Assembly (NCBI RefSeq): GCF_004331685.1 | Contig: NZ_SJSM01000003.1 | Span: 186,001-250,000, forward strand | Origin: Pedobacter hiemivivus | Lineage (GTDB): Bacteria > Bacteroidota > Bacteroidia > Sphingobacteriales > Sphingobacteriaceae | DNA: 64,000 nt | Direction: 5' to 3' | Shown: positions 45,911 through 54,780 of the stretch, piece by piece | Layout: every line of letters starts with the position of its first letter | Numbering within the stretch: position 1 is the stretch's first letter | Translations under genes and position numbers: made by a program | The notes under the pieces: model-generated | Seen by the model: the letters and a program-made list of their open reading frames with translations, nothing else | What the model was told of the DNA's origin: nothing | The model's database searches: none

Positions 45911-46219
45911 ATGAAAGTAGATTTAACGCACATCAAAACAATTCATGATCTGGCCAGGACTGGATCGACGGGCTGTCGCCAAGATCTGGCGAAGCGGCTT
46001 GGTATCTCTATCAGGAGTCTGTCTGATCTTATCAGATATATGAAAGAAGAGTTGGATATTCCTATTCATTATGATCGGTTGAAATTAACCTATTCTTGCC
46101 TTGAAGAAGGACATGTTAATTTTAAATTTCAGCGAAAGAGAGAGCTGAAGAAACAATTAATGAAGTTAATAGAAGGGGCTTTAGCCATGGTTGTTATTTA
46201 CGACATCATTCCTTTGTAA
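45911..46219 (+). CDS. Small helix-turn-helix protein
   Basis: 102 residues. The N-terminal region (IKTIHDLARTGSTGCRQDLA, KRLGISIRSLSDLIRYMKEE) forms a winged-HTH typical of small Bacteroidota regulators (TGxxxxLAxxLGIS pattern). The C-terminus is basic and then hydrophobic. It starts 18 bp after gspF and is likely the last gene of the pseudopilus-like operon and its regulator. A decayed copy of this HTH appears to be present at 54182-54260. Confidence 0.7.
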   Translation: MKVDLTHIKTIHDLARTGSTGCRQDLAKRLGISIRSLSDLIRYMKEELDIPIHYDRLKLTYSCLEEGHVNFKFQRKRELKKQLMKLIEGALAMVVIYDIIPL

Positions 46220-46572
46220 GAAATAAGTATTATTATCATATTTGAAATACAAACATTCAATTTCGTGTGCTCCAAGGTATAAAACAGGAGATTAAAGAAA
46301 ACTTACTACTACAGAGAAGAGTAATAGTTGTACATAGAGATTTGAGATCATCAGATCTGAATTGATAAACAGAATTTAAATTTTAAGAATGCTTGTTGTC
46401 GATTTTCTGCAGCGAATAAATTGAGCCATTTCAATAAATGATTCAATTTATTCGCTTTAACGTTGTCATTTTGCTGTTTTTCCGCTTAATTTTTTTAAAA
46501 ATTATTTTCTTGGGGGCATACGGGCTGCACTGATGTTTTTTAAAATTGGGAGATTCAATCAACTCCTTATAA
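46220..46572 (+). promoter_or_regulatory. 353-bp leader of the SpvB/RHS pair, with shared element and hairpin
   Basis: 46381-46556 is similar to the region upstream of a fibre gene (57214-57386); 46501-46550 aligns with 57331-57380 without gaps at 37 of 50 positions, including ATTATTTTCT, CTGCACT and a TAAAATTGG/TAATATTGG box. A 14-bp hairpin, AGCGAATAAATTGA / TCAATTTATTCGCT (46411-46424, 46443-46456), lies inside. The ATTG box may be a variant -7 element. Nothing is recognised in 46220-46380. Confidence 0.5.
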
Positions 46573-49500
46573 ATGAATAAATTTGCTTTTCTCACAATTC
46601 TTTACTTGAATTTCATTGGTTCAGCTGTTGCGCAGACTATTTTTCCGCAGGCAATTGATATTCCAATCACGCCAAATTTGGCGGCCTTATATAAATTCAT
46701 GGATCAACCTGTCGGTACTTTTTCCGGAATACCTCCAGTTAGTTTTCCGGTTCTGGACTTAAATCCGCATGCACGAATAAGTTTAAATTATAATGGCGGT
46801 GGTATTAAGGTCGAAGAAATTGCTAGTTCAGTTGGTTTAGGGTGGACATTGCCTGTGGGTGGAAACGTTACCAGAGTTATGAGAGGGATACCCGATGATG
46901 TCCCTGGTAGTGATTTATCTGGAGGTTATTATCATTCGACGTTTAAGCCTTCAAACTTTAGTTCTGCAGGTTCTTTAGTTCCAGCTTATAATGCAGGCCG
47001 AAATTTATTGGATCTTGAGCCCGACCTGTATTTGTACAGTTTTAATGGTAATAGTGGATCCTTTTTCTTCGATGAGAACAAAAACGTTGTAATGACAGAG
47101 CAGAATGGAATAAGTATAGTTCCAATTGTTGGTACAGGTAATGTAGGTTTTTTAGGCTGGATATTTAGAGATGAAAAGGGAAATAAATATTATTTCGGTA
47201 CTACCGCAGACCGTACCAGGAGTGCCGTAGACTTTACTGAACCTTCATTTAATGGTACGGATCCATATACTAATGCAAGTCCTATTCCAATCTTTAGTTC
47301 AACGTGGCATTTAGTTCAAGCCGATGACGTTAATGACGTTCGATTGGCTGACTATAATTACACATTTAATACAATTTCTTATGAGAGTAGGGGTGTTGAG
47401 TTTAGGAAATTAACTATCACGGGACCGTGTACCCTAAATGATGGTGATAATCTAAGCACTATAGTCCATGTTCAAAATCAAGAGAGCAATTTGCAGGAAA
47501 TTGTTTTTCGGGAAGGAAGAATTTCTTTGGAGTATTCAGGAAGGCTTGATCTTATGGGCGGGCGGAAATTGGACCGAATTAAATTGTTTAATAAAGCAAA
47601 TTCCCTGACAAGGACTTTTCATTTTAATTACGGATATTTTCCTCCAGGAGGAGGAGATGTGCCGCAGTCATCGCACCTTTATAAAAGATTAAAGTTATTG
47701 TCTTTTTCCGATTACGGTTCTGGTTCAGGTATAGATAGTATCACTCATAGATTCGAATATGATGAAGGGGTGCTTCCGGTTAGAACATCTACCAACATGG
47801 ACTATTGGGGCTATTACAATGGGCCAGCTTTATTAAATGGTAACACACTTATTCCTAATGGAACCTATTCTTACTCACAAATAAATTACACGCAAGGAGC
47901 TGACCGAAGACCGAAATCTGGCTATAATGCTGCCTGTATATTATCAAAAGTGATATATCCTACAGGTGCCGAAAGAAAATATTTTTATGAAGGAAATTAT
48001 GTTTTGAACGACCCATCTTCGGAGATCGTTGAAGAGGGTGACAATACTCAGAGTCATATAATTTACCTCGATATGTTAGCGCCTATAGATCAACCGTATT
48101 CTGGATACAGGCAGGATATTACTATTAACAGTGCAACTGGCAGTGCTAAATTATTATATTATATAATTGGCGATGTTAGAAATAACTGCGACTTTCATTT
48201 TAGAATTGTAAATAAATTAACTAGTTCACAGGTAAATCGGACATCTCCATACGAAGTTACGCTTGAAGAAGAACTTAATTTACCAAATGGCGTGTATGAA
48301 TTACAGCTTGATTATTATTATCCCTGTTCTGTTGATATACTGGATCTTGGTTGGATTGAAAACAAAGTTCCCCAACAAACTTTTGAAAGATTGGGGAAGC
48401 TTTTTTTAAAAGATAATGAATTAGCCGGGGGACTACGGATAAAAAAGATTGAAGATTATCAACCTGAAAATAACCAGGTTGAAATAACGGAATATAAATA
48501 TAATTTATTCAATGATAGTTTATTAACAAGCGGGATGTTGCTTTCAAACCCGAAATTTTTTTTCAGAAAAACTTGTGCTGGCCGATCGTGTGTTATTTCG
48601 GGGCTCTCTTCCCAAAGTTGCTATCCTTTAACCAGTCAGTCTGGCTCTTATGTTTTTTATACAGATGTAACGACGATAAGAAGCAAAAATGGACGCATAG
48701 AACAAAAGTTCAGTTTTAATTATGATGGAGATCTAATGGGGGAAGACGATGGACTTTCCCCAATCACACCTATTACAGATAGAGCTTATTCTAGGGGAGA
48801 TCTAATATATTCGAAGTATTACAATGAAGATAAAACACTATTAAAGAAAGTAAGGAATCTATATAATTACATGGACGAATACTCCCATAATCCATATCAA
48901 AAAACAATAATTGCATACAGGGTTTCTTTAGAAGGTGATGACAACGGCGCTGGTGCTCCCTTGCTTTCCGGATGTTGGAAACCTTACTATTTGCAAAGCC
49001 GGTTTAAGTATCTAAAATCAACATCTGAAGTTTATTACTATGGCACGGACTCAATCTGCACTTCTAAGGAGTATTTTTTTAATGAGGACATAGCTGCGTT
49101 ATATCCACATAAGGAAACTTTCCTAACTAGCTCCAATAAGGCACTTGAAATAAACTATCGGTATGCATCCGATAATTCATTAAGCTTCGACCTTGGGTTA
49201 ACGCCGCCTGAATTGCTGGTTAAGCAAGAGTTAAGGAATGCGAATTACTTACAGCCGATTGAGGTCGTTAAAAAGGTAAGTGATATCGGCGGATCATCAT
49301 TTATTAGTGGTGACAAGTATATTTTCGCGCTCTCGAATTTCGGGCATTTTAACCTTTCTAAACAGCAACATTTCTATGGACTTAACGAATTTGTTAATCA
49401 AAACTATATTCAGTACGATGATATGGGGAACTTGCTTTCAGTAAATATTGATGGTGGAAATAAAACTTGTTATGTATGGGGTTATGGTAAAAGTAAGGCT

Positions 49501-49821
49501 ATTGCAGAAATAAAAAATGCAGATTATGCAACAGTAGAAGCTGTTCTTGGTGGGGTGGCTGCAATAAATTCTTTTTGCAATAATCACAACCCAAGTGATG
49601 TCGATGTGTATAATTTCCTTGCTGCCCTAAGAACAGACACAAGGTTAAAGGATGCTCATATAACTACTTATATCTATGCCCCATTGATTGGTACGACAAG
49701 CTCTACAGATGCCAAAGGCATGATTGCTTATTATGAATATGATGGTTTTCAACGGTTGAAGTTTATTAAGGATCAGAATGAGAATATTGTGAAAAGCTAC
49801 GAATACCATTATAAACCTTAA
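46573..49821 (+). CDS. SpvB-like/YD-repeat large secreted protein
   Basis: 1,082 residues. The signal peptide ends SAVAQ. The region after it (PITPNLAALYKFMDQPVGTF, ARISLNYNGGGIKVEEIASS, VGLGWTLPVGGNVTRVMRGI) is the N-terminal form common to Bacteroidota proteins paired with RHS genes and similar to SpvB/TcaB-like beta propeller starts. YD-type repeats occur towards the C-terminus (YIQYDDMGNLLSVNIDGGNK, IAYYEYDGFQRLKFIKDQNE). It lacks the RHS core signature and a toxin tip. It is followed after 11 bp by the DUF6443/RHS gene, so the two probably form one cocoon-like complex, as TcB/TcC do in Tc toxins. Confidence 0.85.
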   Translation: MNKFAFLTILYLNFIGSAVAQTIFPQAIDIPITPNLAALYKFMDQPVGTFSGIPPVSFPVLDLNPHARISLNYNGGGIKVEEIASSVGLGWTLPVGGNVTRVMRGIPDDVPGSDLSGGYYHSTFKPSNFSSAGSLVPAYNAGRNLLDLEPDLYLYSFNGNSGSFFFDENKNVVMTEQNGISIVPIVGTGNVGFLGWIFRDEKGNKYYFGTTADRTRSAVDFTEPSFNGTDPYTNASPIPIFSSTWHLVQADDVNDVRLADYNYTFNTISYESRGVEFRKLTITGPCTLNDGDNLSTIVHVQNQESNLQEIVFREGRISLEYSGRLDLMGGRKLDRIKLFNKANSLTRTFHFNYGYFPPGGGDVPQSSHLYKRLKLLSFSDYGSGSGIDSITHRFEYDEGVLPVRTSTNMDYWGYYNGPALLNGNTLIPNGTYSYSQINYTQGADRRPKSGYNAACILSKVIYPTGAERKYFYEGNYVLNDPSSEIVEEGDNTQSHIIYLDMLAPIDQPYSGYRQDITINSATGSAKLLYYIIGDVRNNCDFHFRIVNKLTSSQVNRTSPYEVTLEEELNLPNGVYELQLDYYYPCSVDILDLGWIENKVPQQTFERLGKLFLKDNELAGGLRIKKIEDYQPENNQVEITEYKYNLFNDSLLTSGMLLSNPKFFFRKTCAGRSCVISGLSSQSCYPLTSQSGSYVFYTDVTTIRSKNGRIEQKFSFNYDGDLMGEDDGLSPITPITDRAYSRGDLIYSKYYNEDKTLLKKVRNLYNYMDEYSHNPYQKTIIAYRVSLEGDDNGAGAPLLSGCWKPYYLQSRFKYLKSTSEVYYYGTDSICTSKEYFFNEDIAALYPHKETFLTSSNKALEINYRYASDNSLSFDLGLTPPELLVKQELRNANYLQPIEVVKKVSDIGGSSFISGDKYIFALSNFGHFNLSKQQHFYGLNEFVNQNYIQYDDMGNLLSVNIDGGNKTCYVWGYGKSKAIAEIKNADYATVEAVLGGVAAINSFCNNHNPSDVDVYNFLAALRTDTRLKDAHITTYIYAPLIGTTSSTDAKGMIAYYEYDGFQRLKFIKDQNENIVKSYEYHYKP

Positions 49822-49832
49822 ATGCGCTCTTT

Positions 49833-52800
49833 ATGAACAAGCTATTTAAAATTTCGTCCATCATAATTTTTGTTTTTTCGACGTTATTCGGTGCAAAAGT
49901 CAAAGCCCAACAGTTACAACATATTAGTTTAAGCACTTATAGTAATCAAACTGAGATTAAGGCCACAGGTAGTGTAACGCTTACAGATGGTTTTTACATT
50001 CTTGCAGGAAGCAATGTAAGGATTTTTACAGGCGCTAGCTTTCAGGAATGTGTTGATCTGGTTGGCAGTGCGAGTACGAATCAGAATTACATCAGCACTA
50101 AAGTATTTAAAACAGCAGGTGTAAATGAAGGGAATATCAATCAAACCCGAAGCGTTTGTGCTGTCAATCAAACCATTCAATACATTGATGGATTGGGGCG
50201 CCCTATGCAAACGGTTACCGTGCAAGGCAGTCCTTCTTTTAAAGATTTGGTACAGCCTGTGGTTTACGATGCTTTTGGACGTGAACAATACAAATACCTG
50301 CCTTATACCACTAATGCGGGGGGCTACGGAAGCTTTAGGCATTCTTCAGTAAGCGAACAGGTAGCCTATTACAATACTCCACCTGCAGGAATTGCAAGCA
50401 TTACCAATACGGCTTTTGCCGAAACCCGTTATGAAGCCTCGCCATTAAACCGGGTGTTGGAACAGGGGGCACCCGGGGTTAACTGGCAGTTGAACGCTGG
50501 TCATACCCAAAAAATAGAATATGGATCAAATAACAGTTCGACAGCCTACAACAGCACCGGTTTTGCTGTACGGTTATATACTGCTGCTGCAGTGACTACA
50601 GTTGATCATGAGCATGAAAGAATTCTTTCGGGTACTGGATTTTATAATCCGAATGAGCTTTACCTCAGCATCAGCAAAGATGAAAACTGGAAAACAGCAA
50701 ATGGTAAAGCTGGTACTGTAGAAGAATACAAAGATAAAGAAGGCCGTATTGTTTTGAAAAGAACTTTCGACCAAACCGGAGCCTTGAGCACCTATTATGT
50801 TTATGATGATCTGGGTAACTTAAGTTTTGTTTTGCCTCCTGGCGCGAATCCGGATGTTGAGGTGGTCCCTAATCAAACGGTACTCAATGATTATTGTTAC
50901 CAGTACCGTTACGATGGGCGCAAGAGGTTGATCGAAAAGCGGATCCCAGGGAAAGACTGGGAAGAGTTGGTTTATAATAAGCTGGATCAGGTGGTACTGA
51001 GCCGGGATGGAGTCCAGAAGGTAGGCAATCAATGGTTGTTTACCAAGTATGATGCATTGGGCAGGGTTTTAATCACTGGCCTTTATGCCGATGGTAGCTC
51101 ACGAGCTAGTTTACAGGGTACAGTGAATGGGCAAAACTCTCTTTGGGAAAGCAGGAGCAGCAGTGAAATTGGTTACACTTCAGCTGCCTTTCCGCAAACT
51201 ATTACCAATTACCACATCATCAATTATTACGATGACTATGCTTTTCCGGGTAATACCTTTGGTACTCCCAATACAGGCTTAGGTCAGGTTACTGCCGAAA
51301 GAACTAAAGGCCTGCTGACCGGTAGTTACGTTTACATTCCGGGTACCACAACAAGATCCCTGAGCGTAAGCTATTATGATGCAGAAGGAAGGATGATCCA
51401 AAGCAAAAGCGAGAACCATTTAGGTGGCAGCGATGTGGTTGATAACAACTATAATTTTGCTGGGGAGTTAATGGGCAGTACTCGTACGCATATTGGAAAC
51501 GGGGCAACCACGACCATTGCCACTCGTTATGAATACGACCATATGGGCAGGAAATTAGCAACTATGGAGTCCATCAATAGTGCGGATGAGGTTGTGCTGA
51601 GCAAACTGACTTATAATGAGCTTGGTCAGCTGCTGAGAAAGGACTTACATAGTACGGATAACGGTGCCAACTTTTTACAGCATACCGATTATGCTTATAA
51701 TGAGCGGGGCTGGTTAAACAAAAGTAGATCAAATGAGTTCAGTGTTAACCTGAAATATGACGATGGTACCGATCCTCAATACAATGGTAATATTGCTAAT
51801 CAGGACTGGGGAGCTGCGGATAGTTATCCAAATACCTTTACCTATAGTTATGATCCCTTAAATAGGTTATTGAATGGTACCAGTACAGGAACGACATCGC
51901 GTAGTGAAGTCATAACCTATGATGCCATGGGCAATATTGCTACATTGAGCAGGGATGGTGGGGCACTGGCTACCTATGATTATGATGGTAATCGTCTAAA
52001 GCAAATTCTGAATGGTCCATTGGCAACAGGGTTGTATGGATATGATGAAAATGGAAGTGCGATTACTGATGGAAGATTGGGTGTTAGTTTAAGCTATAAT
52101 CTGCTAAGCCTTCCGGTAAGTGCGACGGGAACAGGGGTAAATCTGGCTTATACTTATGACGCAATTGGTCGGAAGCTTAAAAAGGTGAGTAATGGGGTTA
52201 ATCGTGATTACATCAATGGAATAGAGTACAATGGGAGTGTGATTGATATCATTCATACTGAAGAAGGGGTGGCTAGGAAGAGTGGCGGGTTGTACAGTTA
52301 TGAATATAATCTGACGGATCATTTGGGCAATGTTCGCTATACTTTCCATGAGAATCCTGTCACCCATTTGCTGGAGGGATTGCAGAGTGATGATTATTAT
52401 GCATTTGGGAAAAGATTTGGTGATGGTGGAGTTAATAAATATCTTTATAACGGCAAGGAGTTGCAGGAAGAGCTGGGACAGCTTGATTATGGGGCAAGAT
52501 TCTATGATCCGGTTATTGGAAGGTGGAATGTCATAGATCCTAAAGCTGAGCTTGGTAGAAGATGGTCACCATATACCTATACTTTTGATAATCCCATTAG
52601 GTTTATTGACCCGGATGGGATGTGGCCGTGGCCATCTATGGCTGATTTAAAGAAAGCATATACTTCTACTGTATCTACCGTTTCCAAGACTTATGATAAA
52701 GCCTTATCAACCACAAAAAGCGCTTATAATCAAACTGCATCTGCGGTTACTAAAGCTGGGGTCGCAACTCAAAAGTGGACTGCTGAAAATAAGGAAACTC

Positions 52801-53204
52801 TTTTAAGCGTGGCGAAAGGCATGCAAGATGTAGGTGACAAAACAGCTGTTATCGGAGGGGTTGCAGCTGTGGCCGGGGCGCCCATTGCGGGGGTAGGCGC
52901 CGCACCTGGTGCAGGACTTGCGGCAGCAGGTAAGGCCGTTTCAATCGCTGGGGCTGGTTTAGAAATAGCTGTAGAATTAATTGCGGGAAGTGGTAAAAAT
53001 GCTGCAATTACTGCGGCAAATGAAGCAACCTATGAGGTTGTGGGGAAAATAGGAGATAAAGCGGTAGACCAACTGATACCAGGGCCTACACCGAGTATTT
53101 CACCACAAATTAAAGAAGGGGTTAAACAGGCAGTGGGGCTTGTAGAAAGTGGTATTAAATCGCAAACAGATAAAACGTTAGATAAGTTAAGGGACAAAAA
53201 ATAA
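49833..53204 (+). CDS. DUF6443/RHS-repeat polymorphic toxin-like protein with hydrophobic C-terminal tip
   Basis: 1,123 residues. Signal peptide (ends KVKAQ), a short beta domain (GSVTLTDGFYILAGSNVRIF), DUF6443 (QTIQYIDGLGRPMQTVTVQG), many YD repeats (YDAFGREQYKYLP, YDYDGNRLKQIL), and the RHS core DYGARFYDPVIGRWNVIDP ending DNPIRFIDPDGM near residue 930. The remaining ~190 residues are the variable tip: Ala/Gly-rich and hydrophobic in the middle (VIGGVAAVAGAPIAGVGAAP), flanked by Lys-rich helices. No nuclease or deaminase motif is seen, so a membrane-acting effector is possible. Two small membrane-protein genes follow immediately. Confidence 0.9.
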   Translation: MNKLFKISSIIIFVFSTLFGAKVKAQQLQHISLSTYSNQTEIKATGSVTLTDGFYILAGSNVRIFTGASFQECVDLVGSASTNQNYISTKVFKTAGVNEGNINQTRSVCAVNQTIQYIDGLGRPMQTVTVQGSPSFKDLVQPVVYDAFGREQYKYLPYTTNAGGYGSFRHSSVSEQVAYYNTPPAGIASITNTAFAETRYEASPLNRVLEQGAPGVNWQLNAGHTQKIEYGSNNSSTAYNSTGFAVRLYTAAAVTTVDHEHERILSGTGFYNPNELYLSISKDENWKTANGKAGTVEEYKDKEGRIVLKRTFDQTGALSTYYVYDDLGNLSFVLPPGANPDVEVVPNQTVLNDYCYQYRYDGRKRLIEKRIPGKDWEELVYNKLDQVVLSRDGVQKVGNQWLFTKYDALGRVLITGLYADGSSRASLQGTVNGQNSLWESRSSSEIGYTSAAFPQTITNYHIINYYDDYAFPGNTFGTPNTGLGQVTAERTKGLLTGSYVYIPGTTTRSLSVSYYDAEGRMIQSKSENHLGGSDVVDNNYNFAGELMGSTRTHIGNGATTTIATRYEYDHMGRKLATMESINSADEVVLSKLTYNELGQLLRKDLHSTDNGANFLQHTDYAYNERGWLNKSRSNEFSVNLKYDDGTDPQYNGNIANQDWGAADSYPNTFTYSYDPLNRLLNGTSTGTTSRSEVITYDAMGNIATLSRDGGALATYDYDGNRLKQILNGPLATGLYGYDENGSAITDGRLGVSLSYNLLSLPVSATGTGVNLAYTYDAIGRKLKKVSNGVNRDYINGIEYNGSVIDIIHTEEGVARKSGGLYSYEYNLTDHLGNVRYTFHENPVTHLLEGLQSDDYYAFGKRFGDGGVNKYLYNGKELQEELGQLDYGARFYDPVIGRWNVIDPKAELGRRWSPYTYTFDNPIRFIDPDGMWPWPSMADLKKAYTSTVSTVSKTYDKALSTTKSAYNQTASAVTKAGVATQKWTAENKETLLSVAKGMQDVGDKTAVIGGVAAVAGAPIAGVGAAPGAGLAAAGKAVSIAGAGLEIAVELIAGSGKNAAITAANEATYEVVGKIGDKAVDQLIPGPTPSISPQIKEGVKQAVGLVESGIKSQTDKTLDKLRDKK

Positions 53205-53209
53205 ATAAT

Positions 53210-53419
53210 ATGGATTTTAAACTTTTTTTTATTGGCGTTGGCTTTTTAATAGCGGCATATCTGATATATCGGAATGTTAAGAATGAAAAACCTTCTTCAG
53301 AAGAAACAAATTGGGAAGGGCCCACACTTTCTACCTATATTGGTTTATGGGGTAGCGTTATTATGTGTACTATGGTTGGTATAGGATTTATTTTTAAATC
53401 ATTGCCGGCTCAAATTTAA
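53210..53419 (+). CDS. Small two-helix membrane protein, candidate immunity protein
   Basis: 69 residues, 5 bp after the RHS gene. Two hydrophobic helices (FKLFFIGVGFLIAAYLIY and STYIGLWGSVIMCTMVGIGF) are joined by a polar loop rich in Glu/Lys/Ser. Position directly behind an RHS tip is where immunity genes usually lie; a membrane immunity protein would match a membrane-acting toxin tip. No family is recognised. Confidence 0.65.
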   Translation: MDFKLFFIGVGFLIAAYLIYRNVKNEKPSSEETNWEGPTLSTYIGLWGSVIMCTMVGIGFIFKSLPAQI

Positions 53420-53428
53420 CTGTAGATT

Positions 53429-53599
53429 ATGAAATTTGAAATATTTGTCAAGTTGCTCTCATCATTTTTGTTTTTATCAATTGGCCTAATGGCAAAATTC
53501 TCAAATAATGATGGATGGAGTGCAATTAAAAAATATTGGCTTCTTTTTGTTGTTATTGGGGCAATTTCACTAATTTATAACATCTACAAATTAATATAA
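53429..53599 (+). CDS. Second small two-helix membrane protein
   Basis: A 56-residue frame (ATG 53429, TAA 53597-53599), 9 bp after the previous gene. Two hydrophobic helices: KLLSSFLFLSIGLMAKF and YWLLFVVIGAISLIYNIYKL, with NNDGWSAIKK between them. Same size class and layout as the gene before it, but without obvious sequence identity. It is probably real because both frame and topology are conserved in style and it sits tightly behind the RHS cluster. Likely a second immunity-type protein; inference only. Confidence 0.55.
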   Translation: MKFEIFVKLLSSFLFLSIGLMAKFSNNDGWSAIKKYWLLFVVIGAISLIYNIYKLI

Positions 53600-53714
53600 A
53601 TTATGTCAATAAGGATCGATTATTATTTGGGAGAATAACAGACTTCAAGGAGAACTTGTTGGGTATTATTGGTGGGGTTTTAATAGTTGGAGATTAACCC
53701 TCTATTATGATTAG
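53600..53714 (+). other. Gene-remnant stretch
   Basis: Three short frames overlap here without a good start. One reads GRITDFKENLLGIIGGVLIV, resembling the end of a small membrane protein; another ends YYWWGFNSWRLTLYYD. The stretch may be decayed immunity-type DNA, but I cannot assign it. Confidence 0.3.
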
Positions 53715-53939
53715 ACAAATTAAATCGGGACAAATCTGGAAGTATAAAACCAGAGCAAACGAATCAGATTCAAGAGTGATTATAATGTCTATTGACAAAA
53801 AAATCATATTGTTCATGTTAAATTGAATGGTTTGAGATTATTAAACCACTGCAAAAATGAAGTTTTTGCTGATTCAATTGATCATCTGCCTATTGCCACT
53901 GATATATTTCTTGCAAGTATAACGGAGTTGAAGCTATAA
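53707..53939 (+). pseudogene. Frameshifted small gene, possibly immunity-type
   Basis: An ATG at 53707 opens MIRQIKSGQIWKYKTRANES and stops at a TGA near 53826. The next frame continues sensibly as IVHVKLNGLRLLNHCKNEVF and ADSIDHLPIATDIFLASITE to TAA 53937-53939. A single shift near the A-run before 53805 joins the two into a protein of about 77 residues. The form (GQIWKYKTR ... HLPI ... SITEL) is like small cytoplasmic proteins found behind RHS genes. It appears inactivated, unless the shift is a sequencing error. Confidence 0.55.
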
Positions 53940-53999
53940 CTATGATAGAAAAAACTAATAATCAAAAATAAGTAGTTGCATGAGGGGGATTACGCTGGA

Positions 54000-54170
54000 C
54001 AAGGGGAATCTTTGCATAAAAGCCTTTCTGCTTTTGATTTTTACCTGCCAAAATGATCCAGCTCATCAGGGTTGGGAAGAGGTGAAAGGTTTATTTCTTT
54101 GAAAAAATAGCATCACACTAATAGCCATGTATCTGCCAATATTTCAAATGAGTAATAGTTTTTAACGCTT
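54000..54170 (+). pseudogene. Decayed duplicate of the gspF 3' end
   Basis: The segment matches 45626-45897, the last ~270 bp of gspF with its downstream sequence: CAAGGGGAATCTTTGCATAA, GCTTTT...TTTT..CCTGCCAA.ATGATCCA, and at the end CAAATGAGTAATAGTTTTTA ACGCTT. About 100 bp are missing internally and the frame is broken. The copy lies on the far side of the SpvB/RHS cluster, as if the cluster had been inserted within a duplication. Confidence 0.85.
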
Positions 54171-54181
54171 TAAAAAGAATT

Positions 54182-54574
54182 CGTGGGTGTATTTCCGGAG
54201 AGGCAACAGGTTCTTCGGATTGTATGGCCGAAAAGTTTGGTATTTCTAAGCGATTTCTGTATGTTAACAGGATTGATGTTTCAGGGAGTACATATTCCAC
54301 AGGACACATGGGGATGTCAGGAGAAAATGTATTTGTGTTTAAGAATGCAAATCAGTTTTACTATTACGAGCGGTTAGGCTATTCAGAAGGTACTTTTGAA
54401 TGGGTAAATGATAAGAGCATTAAGCTTACTAGTAAGGTAATGGGATTTGATATTCCATACAAAGATGAAAGACATTATAAAAGTCTTAATGAGAAATTAA
54501 TAGTTTTTAAAGGAGACAATCTATTTTTTGAGGGCTTTATACTAAGACGGGATAATGTTAAAGGGTTAAAATAA
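54182..54574 (+). pseudogene. HTH remnant fused to an unknown C-terminal domain
   Basis: A 116-residue protein starts at ATG 54224, but the open frame extends upstream to 54182. GEATGSSDCMAEKFGISKRF resembles the helix-turn-helix of the protein at 45911-46219 (RTGSTGCRQDLAKRLGIS). After RFLYVNRI the sequence changes to an unrelated part (VFVFKNANQFYYYERLGYSE, FEWVNDKSIKLTSKVMGFDI, LIVFKGDNLFFEGFILRRDN) that looks like a complete small beta-rich domain. It may be a fusion made by deletion between the HTH copy and an immunity-type gene. It could still be translated; I treat it as a remnant. Confidence 0.45.
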
Positions 54575-54780
54575 ACTCAAGGTGTTGTATTAGACTCTTT
54601 CCTCGGATCAATCATAATTTAATTTCTTTATTTTTTAATATATATATATTAGTTAATATAATTACACTTGTTTAATACTCTCTTATGCTCTCGAACTCCA
54701 CCAAAGGGAATCTTTCTATTGATCTCTTAATAATGCCTCAAACAATCAACTTATATCAGTTTTACAATTAATAGAATTAA

